Assembly (NCBI GenBank): GCA_050084985.1
Contig: JBITNC010000001.1
Location: 195,238,001-195,302,000, forward strand
Reading direction: 5' to 3'
Source of the DNA: Nageia nagi
Taxonomy: Eukaryota > Pinophyta
DNA: 64,000 bases
Part shown: one piece after another, positions 1-9,344 of the stretch
How the letters are laid out: each line of letters opens with the position of its first letter
Position numbering within the stretch: the first letter of the stretch is position 1
Made by a program: the position numbers and the translations under genes
Notes under the pieces: generated by a model
The model's database searches: none
Seen by the model: the letters and a program-made list of their open reading frames with translations, nothing else
What the model was told of the DNA's origin: nothing

Positions 1-189
1 AAGAAGCAATAGAATATGATAGAAAAGATGAAGATGAGAAGATAGCATGATTAAAAACTTGATAAAATTTGCTATGGTAATCAAATGCATGCAATAGACT
101 AACTCATGATATGCAAACTATATGAAATGCATCCTATATGATATGCAAAATTAGAAACTATAGTGCAATAGAGGGAGATGGAACCCCCA
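1..189. other. AT-rich flank, no gene seen
   Basis: This is AT-rich DNA rich in ATGCA words. It probably belongs to the old gypsy remnant whose gag is read on the minus strand at 190-433, but no motif confirms this. Confidence 0.4.
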
Positions 190-433
190 TCATATTAGCA
201 TATTTTTCATGAGAATTTTATCTTCTTTATTTATATTAGACACTACATTTTCCAAGCTTTGAACTACTACTCTTTCAATAACATCAATATATTCAAGTTG
301 TACTAATGGAGTATATGTGTTGAATGTTCCCATTTGCACAAATGTGTTAAAAAGTTCAATATTAAATTGATACTTCTCAAAAGACCAATATTTTTGCATT
401 CCATATTCCTATAATTGAATCTCAATGGGATCT
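190..433 (-). pseudogene. Ty3/gypsy gag remnant, downstream part
   Basis: This minus-strand reading frame is the continuation of the gag remnant at 9345-10250. The two halves are separated by the copia element at 434-9339, and the minus-strand frame runs on across the junction once the element and one copy of the GATCT duplication are ignored. The 69-codon open stretch from 399 to 190 has no motif I recognise. A stop lies between it and the zinc-knuckle-like segment of the other half. I infer a Gag C-terminal or Gag-protease linker because it follows the knuckle. It is a broken fossil, not a working gene. Confidence 0.5.
429..433. repeat. Target-site duplication (left), GATCT
   Basis: GATCT at 429-433 is repeated at 9340-9344, directly abutting both LTR ends. 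Five bases is the usual duplication length for copia integrases. Confidence 0.93.
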
Positions 434-487
434 TGTTAGAATTTGTAATGAAATATTGTGAATATCTAGACTCCTTGTAAATTCAAT

Positions 488-524
488 TAATCACTTAAAG
501 GTATGTAGATACCTTAAGTGATTA
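488..524. repeat. LTR inverted repeat (hairpin)
   Basis: The arms 488-504 and 509-524 are reverse complements with one extra A in the left arm and a 4-base loop (GTAG). The same structure is present in the 3' LTR at about 8886-8922. It lies upstream of the TATA box, so a role in DNA or in the 3' end of the transcript is possible but not shown. Confidence 0.85.
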
Positions 525-656
525 ATAGAATTCTTTAATATGTAGACTTTGACTTTACCAAAGGAGTTAGTTGGTAGGTTGAAGTTTGGTGGTACATTTA
601 ATGTAACCCTAACCTTACCCTTGGGTTAAAGGAAGGTTAGGGAGGTGCTCTCAACC

Positions 657-664
657 TATAAATA
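657..664 (+). promoter_or_regulatory. TATA box of the copia LTR
   Basis: TATAAATA in the middle of the 5' LTR, in the position expected for the RNA polymerase II promoter that makes the element's genomic RNA. An identical copy is in the 3' LTR at 9055-9062. Confidence 0.75.
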
Positions 665-943
665 GAGGGCCTCTCCTCATGTAAACATATCTAAGTCTTG
701 AGTAAGATTACTCTACTTGGTTGTGTAGGAGAGAGCTAGAGGATAGTTGTAAGAGAGACATAGATTTGAGAATAAGAGAGCTAGTTGTGGATGTACTCCC
801 AAGGAGGGAGGAACCACATTATATTGGTGTCATATTGTGTGAATGATGTTCTTAGAATTATAGATGTGTTATCTTGTGTACACTTGAGTTTCCTAGTCTA
901 AGGTCCTAGAGGATTTGTTTAGATCTAGTTCAAATCCTACATT

Positions 944-956
944 TGGTATCAGAGCC
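944..956 (+). promoter_or_regulatory. Primer-binding site (initiator tRNA-Met type)
   Basis: TGGTATCAGAGCC lies two bases after the 5' LTR. It matches the sequence used by most plant copia elements, complementary to the 3' end of initiator methionine tRNA, which primes minus-strand DNA synthesis. Confidence 0.9.
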
Positions 957-1929
957 TTGTTGAGGAAGCTCTTTTGGTGTGGAAGCTACATCTTGGAAGT
1001 GCTTCATCCTTCTCAACTTTGGAGATCTTCATTCTTCATTGTGAGGTAAAAGGTTTGCAAAGGTATAACCTTCTATCCTTCTTTAACAAAGTTCATTATG
1101 ATACTAATCTTTTGTATGATTATGCTAGCTCAATGTCAATGTCTTAGCAATACCATAATATATTTTTGCTATTCTCTTCTTACTAACAAACTTTTATGTT
1201 AGTAATCTATTTTTAATGTACAAAGAAAATGTTTTTTTTTCTTTTGAGCAAAAATATATTATGCTAGCATCTTATTGAAAAGATTTTTTGCAAAGTCATT
1301 TTGTGAACAATATAAAAAAAAAGGAGGAAGGTGCAATTTTTTTTTACATATTTTATTGTTAAAATAAAGTGGAGGACTTTATTTACAAGTTTTTTGAAAT
1401 ATTTACATAATTTCTATAGGTAATTGTTTAAAATTTAAAACAAATATGGGATATTTGCCCTCTCTAATTTTTTATTGTTTAAAGTAAACACAAGTGAAAG
1501 TTAATTTATTTTTGCAAAAAGGGAAGACTAAAAATATAAAATAATACTCTTAATGAGGTAGCTCTCAAATTTTTTTTATTCAAAGTTTGAATTTTTTTTT
1601 TGAAGTAGAAGAGCAATATTTTTGAGCAATATTGTTGTATGCATATAAAAATAAAAATTTTTATGTATCAAAAACTATACAATATTGGGGGGGAAACAAA
1701 TTTGAAAGGGTCTGAGAACTGTTTGACAAAATGAATTGCCGAAAAGGTGAGCCTTCAGCACTGAGGATGACCTCTTCTCCTCCCTCTGCCTTGTGCTTGA
1801 AAGGCACGTGAATTGCTTGACACCATGCATGATGCAGAGCCTCTCCTTGTGATGGCTCTCACCTCCGCACAGCCTTCTCCCTCCTCCCTCGCATCTACTT
1901 GAAGCTGTCCTACACGAGACTGGTTCCTG

Positions 1930-2300
1930 GTAGACATGTATGAAGCGTAGGGAAGGCATGCACGATGCATCCTAAGACACCGATCTCATGAACTGAAATG
2001 ATCGCAGGACATGCTTAAAATGGATATGTTGAAAGGCTGCAAAAGAGGCACACGGATTGTTTAAACCAGCTGCACGATGCTGCAATAGTTCTATGGCCTG
2101 CCATGTTCTCAATTGATGGAGAGCCCAGAGCGTAGGGATAGCCCCCGCCATGATTGCACCATTTCTTTCCTTGCTCTGCTCTATGTTTCCATGCTTGTCC
2201 ATGTTCACAGGGCAACATTGCGAAGGCCCGTGTCGTGTTTCACAAACTGCCCAATGCCGACCCAATACCCCCTTCGTGGCTATATACGGCTTCACGCAAT
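1930..2300 (+). pseudogene. PPR-like gene fragment inside the copia leader
   Basis: This GC-richer segment reads on the plus strand, in broken frames, like pentatricopeptide repeat (PPR) protein sequence of the plant PLS type. At 1998 there is MIAGHA, a stop, then NGYVER, resembling the common MIAGYAQNG. At 2211-2267 there is GNIAKARVVFHKLPNADPI, resembling the helix A start 'CGNIxKARVVFDKMPxxD'. At 1933 there is DMYEA, resembling DMYAKCG. PPR proteins bind organelle RNA. Stops and at least one frameshift make this non-coding. Because it lies between the LTR and gag of a complete element, the simplest reading is capture of host sequence by the element or an ancestor. The matches are by eye and short, so identity is probable rather than proven. 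Confidence 0.55.
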
Positions 2301-3044
2301 GCATTTTTTTTACTTGTTGTTTTGATTTTATTCCCTACCGCCTCCGCCCACGCTTCTGCCACCCCGTTGGTCTGCGCTGGCTCACACCTACCCACACGCT
2401 TACCGCCTCCTCGCCGACTTTGGCCCCTAGGAGCCTTTGGTCACTCGCCTGCCTCAATTTTTTTTGTTTCACACATCACTTTGAGGTGTTTATTTTTTTT
2501 CTTTATCTCTCTTCCCTCTTAAAACATTTTTTCCTCTCCTTACCATTACAATAACCACAAGCATTAATTTCAGTCAAACCTAGTTGGATAAAAGTTTTTC
2601 CAAAAAGAAGGCTAATTTAATGTTTAACTACTTGCATATTTTCAATGCACCATTGGCAACGTATACTCTCATTGGTGAGAAGAAAAAGGGGGGAGTCATA
2701 TTTTACAACTACAAAGCATTTAATTGATTATTGACTTAGGAATATTTTTTAGTGCTTAAAATAGGAGAAGCATTAAAAATTGGGGTATGGGTCTCCTATT
2801 ACAACTTGCACACATACTTCTTAGGCATTTATTTTTTTACAAGTCAATTGCTCCCATTAAATGCACTTAGGAGCACTTAAAATAATTTAGTCTAAAGTAT
2901 GCTATTTTTTAAGTAAATAAGGAATTTTTTACTTAAAATACATCACTTATAAGAAAGTCTTAGCATACAAGTTGGTTCTCTACGGATAAAACTTTAAGTA
3001 ACAAAAGGGGGGGGCCTTGGTATAAATTTTTTACTTAAATTTTA

Positions 3045-3370
3045 TCTAGATGCATGTATCTTATTTGAAGACTAAGTATGCTTAGGACTTAAATTTTTAA
3101 TGCATAATGCATGCTTACTTAAATTTTTAAGTCATGATACAATGCATGTTATGAATACTAAATATACTTAGGACTTAAATTTTTAATGCATGATGCATGC
3201 TTACTTAAATTTTTAAGTCATGATACAATGCATGTTATGAATTATCTAGATGCATGTATCTTATTTGAAGACTAAGTATGCTTAGGACTTAAATTTTTAA
3301 TGCATGATGCATGCTTACTTAAATTTTTAAGTCATGATACAATGCATGTTATGAATTATATACTAAGTAG
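3045..3370. repeat. Tandem repeat in the copia leader, three copies
   Basis: Three near-identical copies of a unit containing CTTAGGACTTAAATTTTTAA, a GCATGATGCATGC core and TTTAAGTCATGATACAATGC begin at about 3071, 3157 and 3271, giving spacings of 86 and 114 bp. The third copy is preceded by the same ATCTAGATGCATGTATC segment as the first. Each unit is itself dyad-rich (ACTTAAATTTTTAA ... TTAAATTTTTAAGT). Confidence 0.88.
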
Positions 3371-4152
3371 GACTTAGTTCCTTGTTTAATTCATTAAGTG
3401 CTTGAATTAAGTGAGAAAAATATGATCAATGTAAAAGTCCTTTAGGGGTTAGAACAAAACCCATTGGACTCAATTTTTGGCCTCTTAAGGTTTCAAGTTT
3501 GTATGGATGGAGTATTTTTCACCTTACTTTATATTTTTTGCACATTTGCTTATACTTGCAATACGCAAAAATGTGAAAAGTAACCCCTAAAATGAATACA
3601 TCCGCACGTATTTTCCACAACATGACTTATTTGGGGAGCCATGAGGTGAGGACAGGGCAGACTGGAGCCCTTTTAGTCTGAAGAACCAAGTGGTGGTAAG
3701 TCCGTCTTAATTGCCCCTAAGACCTCTGTTGGATTGGACATAACTCTATTAGGTGGACAGGCATGTGTGTAGTGATACCACATGTCTGCACGTCCATTCA
3801 GGGATTATCCTGATAACCTAGGAGGAAAATTGAAACCCTTAATCAAGATAATTAAAATGGCCGATCCAAGATACGTCGGATCCTTGGAAAATAGTAAGTA
3901 CTTCTCCTTGTGAGAGTATATCACTGACCAAGGTGAACTGGTTGAGGACTGGTAGTACCTGGGCTCCACCTTGTGGGCATCCAGGTGAAGGCCTAATTCT
4001 ATACAAGAAAACAACCCCAACTTTATCCTTCAATGGATCGTGGTTAATGAGTTTACACATGTGGACATGTTTGCTTATTAGATGTTTTATATGTATAGAT
4101 GAAAATTGTAAAAGTTTACATTCTTATTGCATATTTATTGTTTTTTGTAGCA

Positions 4153-5041
4153 ATGGTTGAAACCTTCGTTCCCAAGCACATACTCGATGGTTCCAACTTT
4201 GGAATATGGGAACCACGTATGAAAGCTGAGTTACAAGCAAGAAAACTATGGCAGACAGTTAGTGAAGATGCGGTTGCTCCTACCGATGAGAAGGCTCTTG
4301 AAGTATACAACTCAAAAATGAGTTAGCAACTTCTATGATTTATCGTGCAGTTTCAGATGATGTCCTTCTCATGATTTCTTCATCAACTTCAGCAAAGGAA
4401 GCTTGGGATAGGTTAAAGAAAATCTACCTTGGGTCCAAATTTTCAAGGAGGTTTACCATTCTACAAAAGTTGTTGCAGTATCGTCAAAGTGAAGATGAAA
4501 GTGCCTCCATCTACTTAAACAAAATCATTGACCTCAGGACACAACTGGTTGGTTGTGGATGCAACTGGATCAATGATGAGTTCATGGTCTTCATCATTCT
4601 ACAAAGCCTTACTTCAAAGTTCAGCAACTTTGTCATAGTTATGGAAACAAGGCTCGATGATGAAGAAGATGTCATCTCACTTGATAACCTTTCAAGACTT
4701 CTTCTAAAGCATGAGGAAACTTTGAACAAGAAAATGTTGAACCTTTCTCCAAAGGACCATAGCATGGCTCTAGGATCAAGCAAAACTCCTTTCAAGAAAA
4801 AGTTCAAACATTACAAATTCAAAGACAATAAGTCCTCATCTACCTTCAGGAAGTATGACAAAAAGGGCAACAAAACAACAATCATGGCAACTACAGGCAC
4901 AGGAATGATAAAGCAGGATCAAGCAATCCAACACCTCAAGAAAAGTTTGATGGGAATTGTAACTTCTGTGGCATCTTTGGGCACAAAGAGTATGATTGTC
5001 GCAAAAAGAAATTTGCTCAAAAAGGAAAGGGAAATGCAAAT
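4153..5041 (+). pseudogene. gag: copia gag (capsid and nucleocapsid), frameshifted
   Basis: This would encode Gag, which packs the element's RNA into a particle in the cytoplasm. The start is taken as ATG 4153, which opens with the copia Gag pattern FG-W--RMKAELQARKLWQTV. The capsid domain follows from 4335 (MIYRAVSDD, then AWDRLKKIYLG). A CX2CX4HX4C zinc knuckle is encoded at about 4956-4997 (CNFCGIFGH...C). The reading frame breaks twice. After the A run at 4314-4318 the frame moves from 1 to 3, and after the A5G3 run at about 4860-4867 it moves from 3 to 2. Both are explained by single-base losses in homopolymers. These may be true mutations or sequencing errors. The zinc knuckle is in frame with pol downstream. 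Confidence 0.9.
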
Positions 5042-6469
5042 ATGAGAAATTTCAATAATAAAAAGAAGAACAAGCATGCTGCTTCTGTTGCCTACTACTC
5101 AATGACTCAAACTATTTCAAATGATTGGATTGTTGATACAGGATGCACTAATCACATGTGTTATGAAAAAGATAAGTTTGAAAACTTTCATAAGTACAAA
5201 AAGGATGCAGTTGTGATAGGTGATAATACATTCCTTGATGTTCACGGAATAGGGAGTATGAAGATTCATGGAAAGACTCTTGACAATGTCTTTTATGTGC
5301 CTAAACTAAGGATGAATCTCATCTCCGTAATTCAAATTACAAGGAAAGGATGCTCATTTGAGTTTACCTCACACTCTTGGTGTGTTAAGAAAGGACTTGC
5401 CACTTTAATGAAAGGATCAGTAAAGAATGACCTTTATATTGTGGATCAAGTACCTTCAAAGATTTGTCTTGCTACAAATGTTTGTTCAAAAGGTAATCTT
5501 TGGCATCAACGATTAGGACACCTTAACCACAAGAGTATTCAAGCTATGAAAACTCAAGAACTTGTGGAAGGTTTACCTAATATTTCACCCACAGTTGGTC
5601 TTTGTGAAAGGTGCATTCTAGGAAAGATGCATAGGCAAAAGTTTGAAAAAGATAAGGCAACTCGGGCTACTTGTCCTCTTCAGCTTGTGCATTCAGATTT
5701 GATGGGTCCTTTTCAGACTAAGTCACTAGGTGGAGCTTCTTATGTTCTGACCTTCATTGATGACTTCAGTAGGATGACATTTGGTTATCTACTTGAGCAC
5801 AAGGATCAAACTTTTGACAGGTTTCAAGACTTCAAGGCACTTGTTGAAAATCAAACTGATTTTAAGATCAAAATGCTGAGATCAGACAATGGGGGTGAAC
5901 ATAATAGCAATGAGTTTAACAACTTTTGTGTTAAACATGGGATTAAGCGACAATTCACAATCCCATACACCCCTCAGCAAAATGGAGTTGCTGAAAGGAA
6001 GAATCGCACCATTATGGAAATGGCAAGATGCATGTTGGGTAACCTTCCTAGTTTCTTATGGGGCGAAGCTGTTCACACTGCTATTCACACCCTAAATAGG
6101 TGTCCTACTAAGGCAGTTGAAGGTAAAACTCCATATGAAGCATGGACAGGAAAGAAACCTAACCTCTCACACTTCAGGGTCTTCGGTTGTGATGCATTTG
6201 CCTTCATTACCTCAGAGAAAAGAAAGAAGCTAGATAAACAATCAGAAAAATGCATCTTTGTGGGGTATGATAATCAGCATAGAGGTTACAGGCTCTACTC
6301 TTCATCCCATAAAATAGTCTTTGTGTCTAGGGATGTTAAGTTCAATGAACTTTCTGAGGATACAACCTCTCATGCTAACGTGTCTGATACAAATGATTCT
6401 TCGCCTGCACCTAACTGGTTGGATGATCATGTAGAGAAGTCACCACAAGAGCAAAATTCTCCAGCATAG
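5042..6469 (+). pseudogene. pol: copia pol: protease and integrase part
   Basis: The frame is continuous with the zinc knuckle upstream. In the 475-codon stretch, the aspartic protease active site is seen as DTG in DWIVDTGCTNHMC (residues about 28-40). The integrase zinc-binding region has LWHQRLGHLNH and CERCILGK. The catalytic triad is present as HSDLMG, RSDNGGE and NGVAERKNR (the D, D and E residues). A GKKP motif and the chain FRVFGCDAFAF follow, as usual for copia. All integrase residues I can check are intact. The stretch ends at a TAG (6467-6469) with the same frame continuing directly into RT, so the stop is a premature one within a single polyprotein. Confidence 0.94.
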
Positions 6470-8077
6470 AGAATTACAAGAAGTATGACCTTGAATAAAT
6501 CCTTATTTGCCAAAATTGATAATATGCATGAGCCATCAACCTTCAAAGAAGCTTCCAAGCACGAGTGTTGGATGGAAGCTATGAAAGTTGAGTATGAGGC
6601 TCTCATGAAAAATGAAACTTGGGATTTGGTTCCTTATCCCAATGAGAAAAATGTGATTGGCAATAAATGGATATACAAGGTCAAGTACAATTCTGATGGA
6701 AAAATTGAAAAATACAAGGCAAGGTTAGTAGCCAAAGGATTCGCTCAGAAATATGGTATTGATTATGAGGAAACCTTTGCTCCTGTAGCCAAGATGCCTA
6801 CTGTCAGAATAATTCTTGCTCTTTCTGCAGCTCAAAGATGGAAAACTTTTCAACTTGATGTCAAAAGTGCATTTCTCAATGGTGACTTGGATGTTGAAAT
6901 CTACATGAATCAACCAGAAGGATTTATTCCAGAAGGAAAAGAGACTCTTGTGTGCAAACTAAAGAAGTCTTTGTATGGACTTAAGCAAGCACCTAGAGCA
7001 TGGTACAAGAAAATTTCAGGATTCTTTGCAGATATTGGTTTTTCCAAGTGCTTCTCAGATTTAGATCTATATGTACTCAATCAAGGAAAAGACGTGGTCA
7101 TAATTCTCCTTTATGTGGATGATCTTCTCATCACAGGCAATAATATTGAAATCATCCAAGAGTGCATCTCCAAACTCAAGGCAACATTTGAAATGACTGA
7201 TTTAGGTCTATTGCATTACTATCTTGGGATGCAAGTATACCAACACAAAGATTGTACTTATCTTAGTCAATCTAAGTATATCTCAGACATCTTGCAAAAG
7301 TTTGGAATGGAAGAGTGTAAATATGCTGCAATACCTATTTCTCCTGGCATCGTTGTATCCCTGAGCTTAGATTCTCAGTTGGCTGATGCTATAGCTTATA
7401 GACAATTGATTGGTAGTCTTCTGTATCTGACTATCTCTCGTCCTGATATTGCTTTTGCAGTGAATCTGATGGCATGATTCATGCAAAAACCATATGTTGA
7501 ACACCTCAATGCTGTTAAGCAAATCTTGAGGTATGTCGCAGGGACAAAGGATCTTGCTCTTAAGTATTCCAAAGTGCCCTCAATTGTTCTCTCAGGGTTC
7601 TCAGATTCTGATTATGGGGGAGATAGAGATGACAGAAAATCAACCTCTGCATATGTGTTTAGCATTGGTTCAGGTGCTATCTCTTGGGCTTCCAAGAAGC
7701 AACCTACTGTGACTCTTTCTACCACCGAAGCTGAATATCGAGCCATGTCTGTTGCCGCCCAAGAAGCTATTTGGCTAAGACATCTTCTGAACGAAATTGG
7801 GTATACGCAAAATGGCCCATCTCTTATTTCGTCAGATAATCAATCGGCTATCTCTTTGGCTAAGAATCCTGTGTTCCATCAGCGAACCAAACATGTAGAA
7901 ATCCAAGCTCATTTTATCAGGGAGAAGGTTCTAGATGACATCATACACTTGTAGTATTGTCCATCTACTGACAACTCCACTGATTTGTTCACCAAGCCCC
8001 TTCCTGAAGCTCAGTTCTGCAAGCTTAGGGATTCTCTAGGGTTGGTGAAGTTGCCCTCAAGGGGGAGTGAAGTTTAA
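6470..8077 (+). pseudogene. pol: copia pol: reverse transcriptase and RNase H part
   Basis: Same frame as the integrase part. RT motifs are intact: QLDVKSAFLNGDL (first catalytic Asp), SLYGLKQAPRAWY and LLYVDDLLITG (YVDD). RNase H follows with DSDYGGDRDDRKSTS, STTEAEYRA and SDNQSAI. Two more in-frame stops interrupt it: TGA at 7475-7477, where copia RT normally continues with Arg, and TAG at 7952-7954 before YCPSTDNSTDLFTKPLPEAQ. The natural end is TAA 8075-8077 just after a purine tract. TGA from CGA and TAG from CAG would each be single C-to-T changes. The enzyme domains look otherwise young, in keeping with the near-identical LTRs. Confidence 0.94.
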
Positions 8078-8822
8078 ACTTTTGTTAGTGATGACAACTT
8101 CACCTCTAAGAGGCCTTTTTTGATTGTACATTCTAGACCTCCATGGTAAGTTTACTCTGCATGACAAACTTGTTGTACATTTTATACCTCCGTGGTGAGT
8201 TTGCTCTGCGTGAGAAACTTATTGTACAAATTTTGAGCATGTAATTAATATACCTCCGTGGTGAGTTCGCTCTGCGTGACGAACTTGTTGTACATTCTAT
8301 ACCTCCGTGGTGAGTTTGCTCTGCGTGAGAAACTCATTGTACAATTTTATGCTCTATTTTTAAAATCAACACATGTCTATATACAACAGGTGACTATGAG
8401 TAATGGCTTGGCATCTCTGTGATGGCTTATAGTGCACCATTGATCAGTTATTTATAAGATGGCATTATTTGATTCTCTTATTTGAATATATGATGCATCT
8501 AACTGATTTTGTTCATGAGTTGCTTGTAGCATGCAGGATCTTCTTTAGAAATGCAGGTTACTCACCTTGTGAAAGCAAGCTCATGGAGACTCACATGTCA
8601 GCTTAAAGTTGATCGACTACTATGTACAGTGAAACCAGTTGTGGTTAATGATTGTATTGTAAACCATTTTTGTCAAATGGTAATGTAGTGAGTCTCATAC
8701 TAGTTCTCAAAAAGATTCTCAAAAATATGTAAAAGTTCTCATCTCCACTTGTATCTCTATGGAGGAGAACTCTCTCTTACTTTCTCTCTTCTCTCTTCTA
8801 CGCTCTATCCCAATATTACATT
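8078..8822 (+). other. copia 3' untranslated internal region
   Basis: About 745 bp between the end of pol and the polypurine tract, without a reading frame. It starts with a tandem repeat (8124-8336). The rest is shared, much diverged, with the older element at 16640-17359, which shows it is a regular part of this family and not a chance insertion. Confidence 0.85.
8124..8336. repeat. Tandem repeat of about 49 bp, four copies
   Basis: Four imperfect copies share the frame TTGTACATTxTAxACCTCCGTGGTGAGTT(T/C)GCTCTGCGTGA(G/C)(A/G)AACT (described here by its parts). They begin near 8124, 8173, 8221 and 8288, and the third carries an extra insertion of about 18 bp. Alternate copies differ in a correlated way (GAGAAACT against GACGAACT), which suggests duplication of a two-unit block. 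Confidence 0.88.
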
Positions 8823-8831
8823 AAGGGGGAG
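8823..8831 (+). promoter_or_regulatory. Polypurine tract
   Basis: AAGGGGGAG ends at the base before the 3' LTR. This is where plus-strand DNA synthesis would be primed. A near copy, CAAGGGGGAG, occurs at about 8059-8067 at the end of pol, a placing also seen in the older relative at about 16652-16660. Confidence 0.85.
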
Positions 8832-9339
8832 TGTTAGAATTTGTAATGAAATATTGTGAATATCTAGACTCCTTGTAAATTCAATTAATCACTTAAAGGT
8901 ATGTAGATACCTTAAGTGATTAATAGAATTCTTTAATATGTAGACTTTGACTTTACCAAAGGAGTTAGTTGGTAGGTTGAAGTTTGGTGGTACATTTAAT
9001 GTAACCCTAACCTTACCCTTGGGTTAAAGGAAGGTTAGGGAGGTGCTCTCAACCTATAAATAGAGGGCCTCTCCTCATGTAAACATATCTAAGTCTTGAG
9101 TAAGATTACTCTACTTGGTTGTGTAGGAGAGAGCTAGAGGATAGTTGTAAGAGAGACATAGATTTGAGAAAAAGAGAGCTAGTTGTGGATGTACTCCCAA
9201 GGAGGGAGGAACCACATTATATTGGTGTCATATTGTGTGAATGATGTTCTTAGAATTATAGATGTGTTATCTTGTGTACACTTGAGTTTCCTAGTCTAAG
9301 GTCCTAGAGGATTTGTTTAGATCTAGTTCAAATCCTACA
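8832..9339 (+). repeat. 3' LTR of the copia element
   Basis: 508-bp LTR identical to the 5' copy except A at 9171 in place of T. It is preceded directly by a purine-rich tract ending at 8831 and followed by the GATCT duplication at 9340-9344. The equivalent TATA box is at 9055-9062. Confidence 0.96.
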
Positions 9340-9344
9340 GATCT
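9340..9344. repeat. Target-site duplication (right), GATCT
   Basis: This is the second copy of the GATCT duplication, immediately after the 3' LTR. It shows that the element landed once and that both of its ends are intact. Confidence 0.93.

Larger units (their letters stand above)
434..941 (+). repeat. 5' LTR of the copia element
   Basis: 508-bp LTR beginning TGTTAG. It has a TATA box TATAAATA at 657-664, which should set the transcript start a little downstream, and an inverted repeat at 488-524 near its 5' end. It matches the 3' LTR at an offset of 8398 except for T773. The primer-binding site follows two bases after its end. Confidence 0.96.
957..4152 (+). other. Long copia leader between primer-binding site and gag
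   Basis: About 3.2 kb without a long reading frame separates the primer-binding site from the gag ATG, much longer than the leaders of most copia elements. It contains AT-rich DNA (957-1730), a GC-richer segment that looks PPR-derived (about 1735-2460), more AT-rich DNA, a dyad-rich tandem repeat (about 3045-3370), and at its end sequences resembling a splice donor (GTAAGT at 3696) and acceptor (TTTTTTGTAG ending at 4150). No other gene is seen in it. Confidence 0.8.
434..9339 (+). mobile_element. Ty1/copia LTR retrotransposon, young insertion, coding region broken
   Basis: A complete copia element of 8906 bp bounded by two 508-bp LTRs that begin TGTTAG and end CTACA. It is flanked by the 5-bp direct repeat GATCT (429-433 and 9340-9344), the expected target-site duplication. 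Inside are a primer-binding site, a 3.2-kb leader, gag, then protease, integrase, reverse transcriptase and RNase H in copia order, and a polypurine tract against the 3' LTR. By eye the LTRs differ at only one position (T at 773, A at 9171), so the insertion is recent. Even so, gag-pol carries two frameshifts and three in-frame stops, so this copy cannot make its own proteins as written. It sits inside an older gypsy gag on the opposite strand. Confidence 0.97.

Noticed and set aside
1675-2304. Minus-strand open frames of up to 110 codons in the copia leader
   Set aside because: They lie opposite the plus-strand PPR-like segment and are open because of its higher GC. They show no motif of their own.
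1735-2460. CpG-island-like promoter in the GC-rich segment
   Set aside because: The higher GC is explained by the PPR-like content. It lies downstream of the LTR promoter and no core promoter elements are seen.
2150-2554. 134-codon plus-strand open frame as a gene
   Set aside because: Its sequence is Cys/Phe/Leu-rich in a frame shifted from the PPR-like reading, with no domain. It is taken as a shadow frame.
8124-8336. CRISPR-like array
   Set aside because: The units are contiguous repeats without unique spacers, inside a plant retrotransposon.
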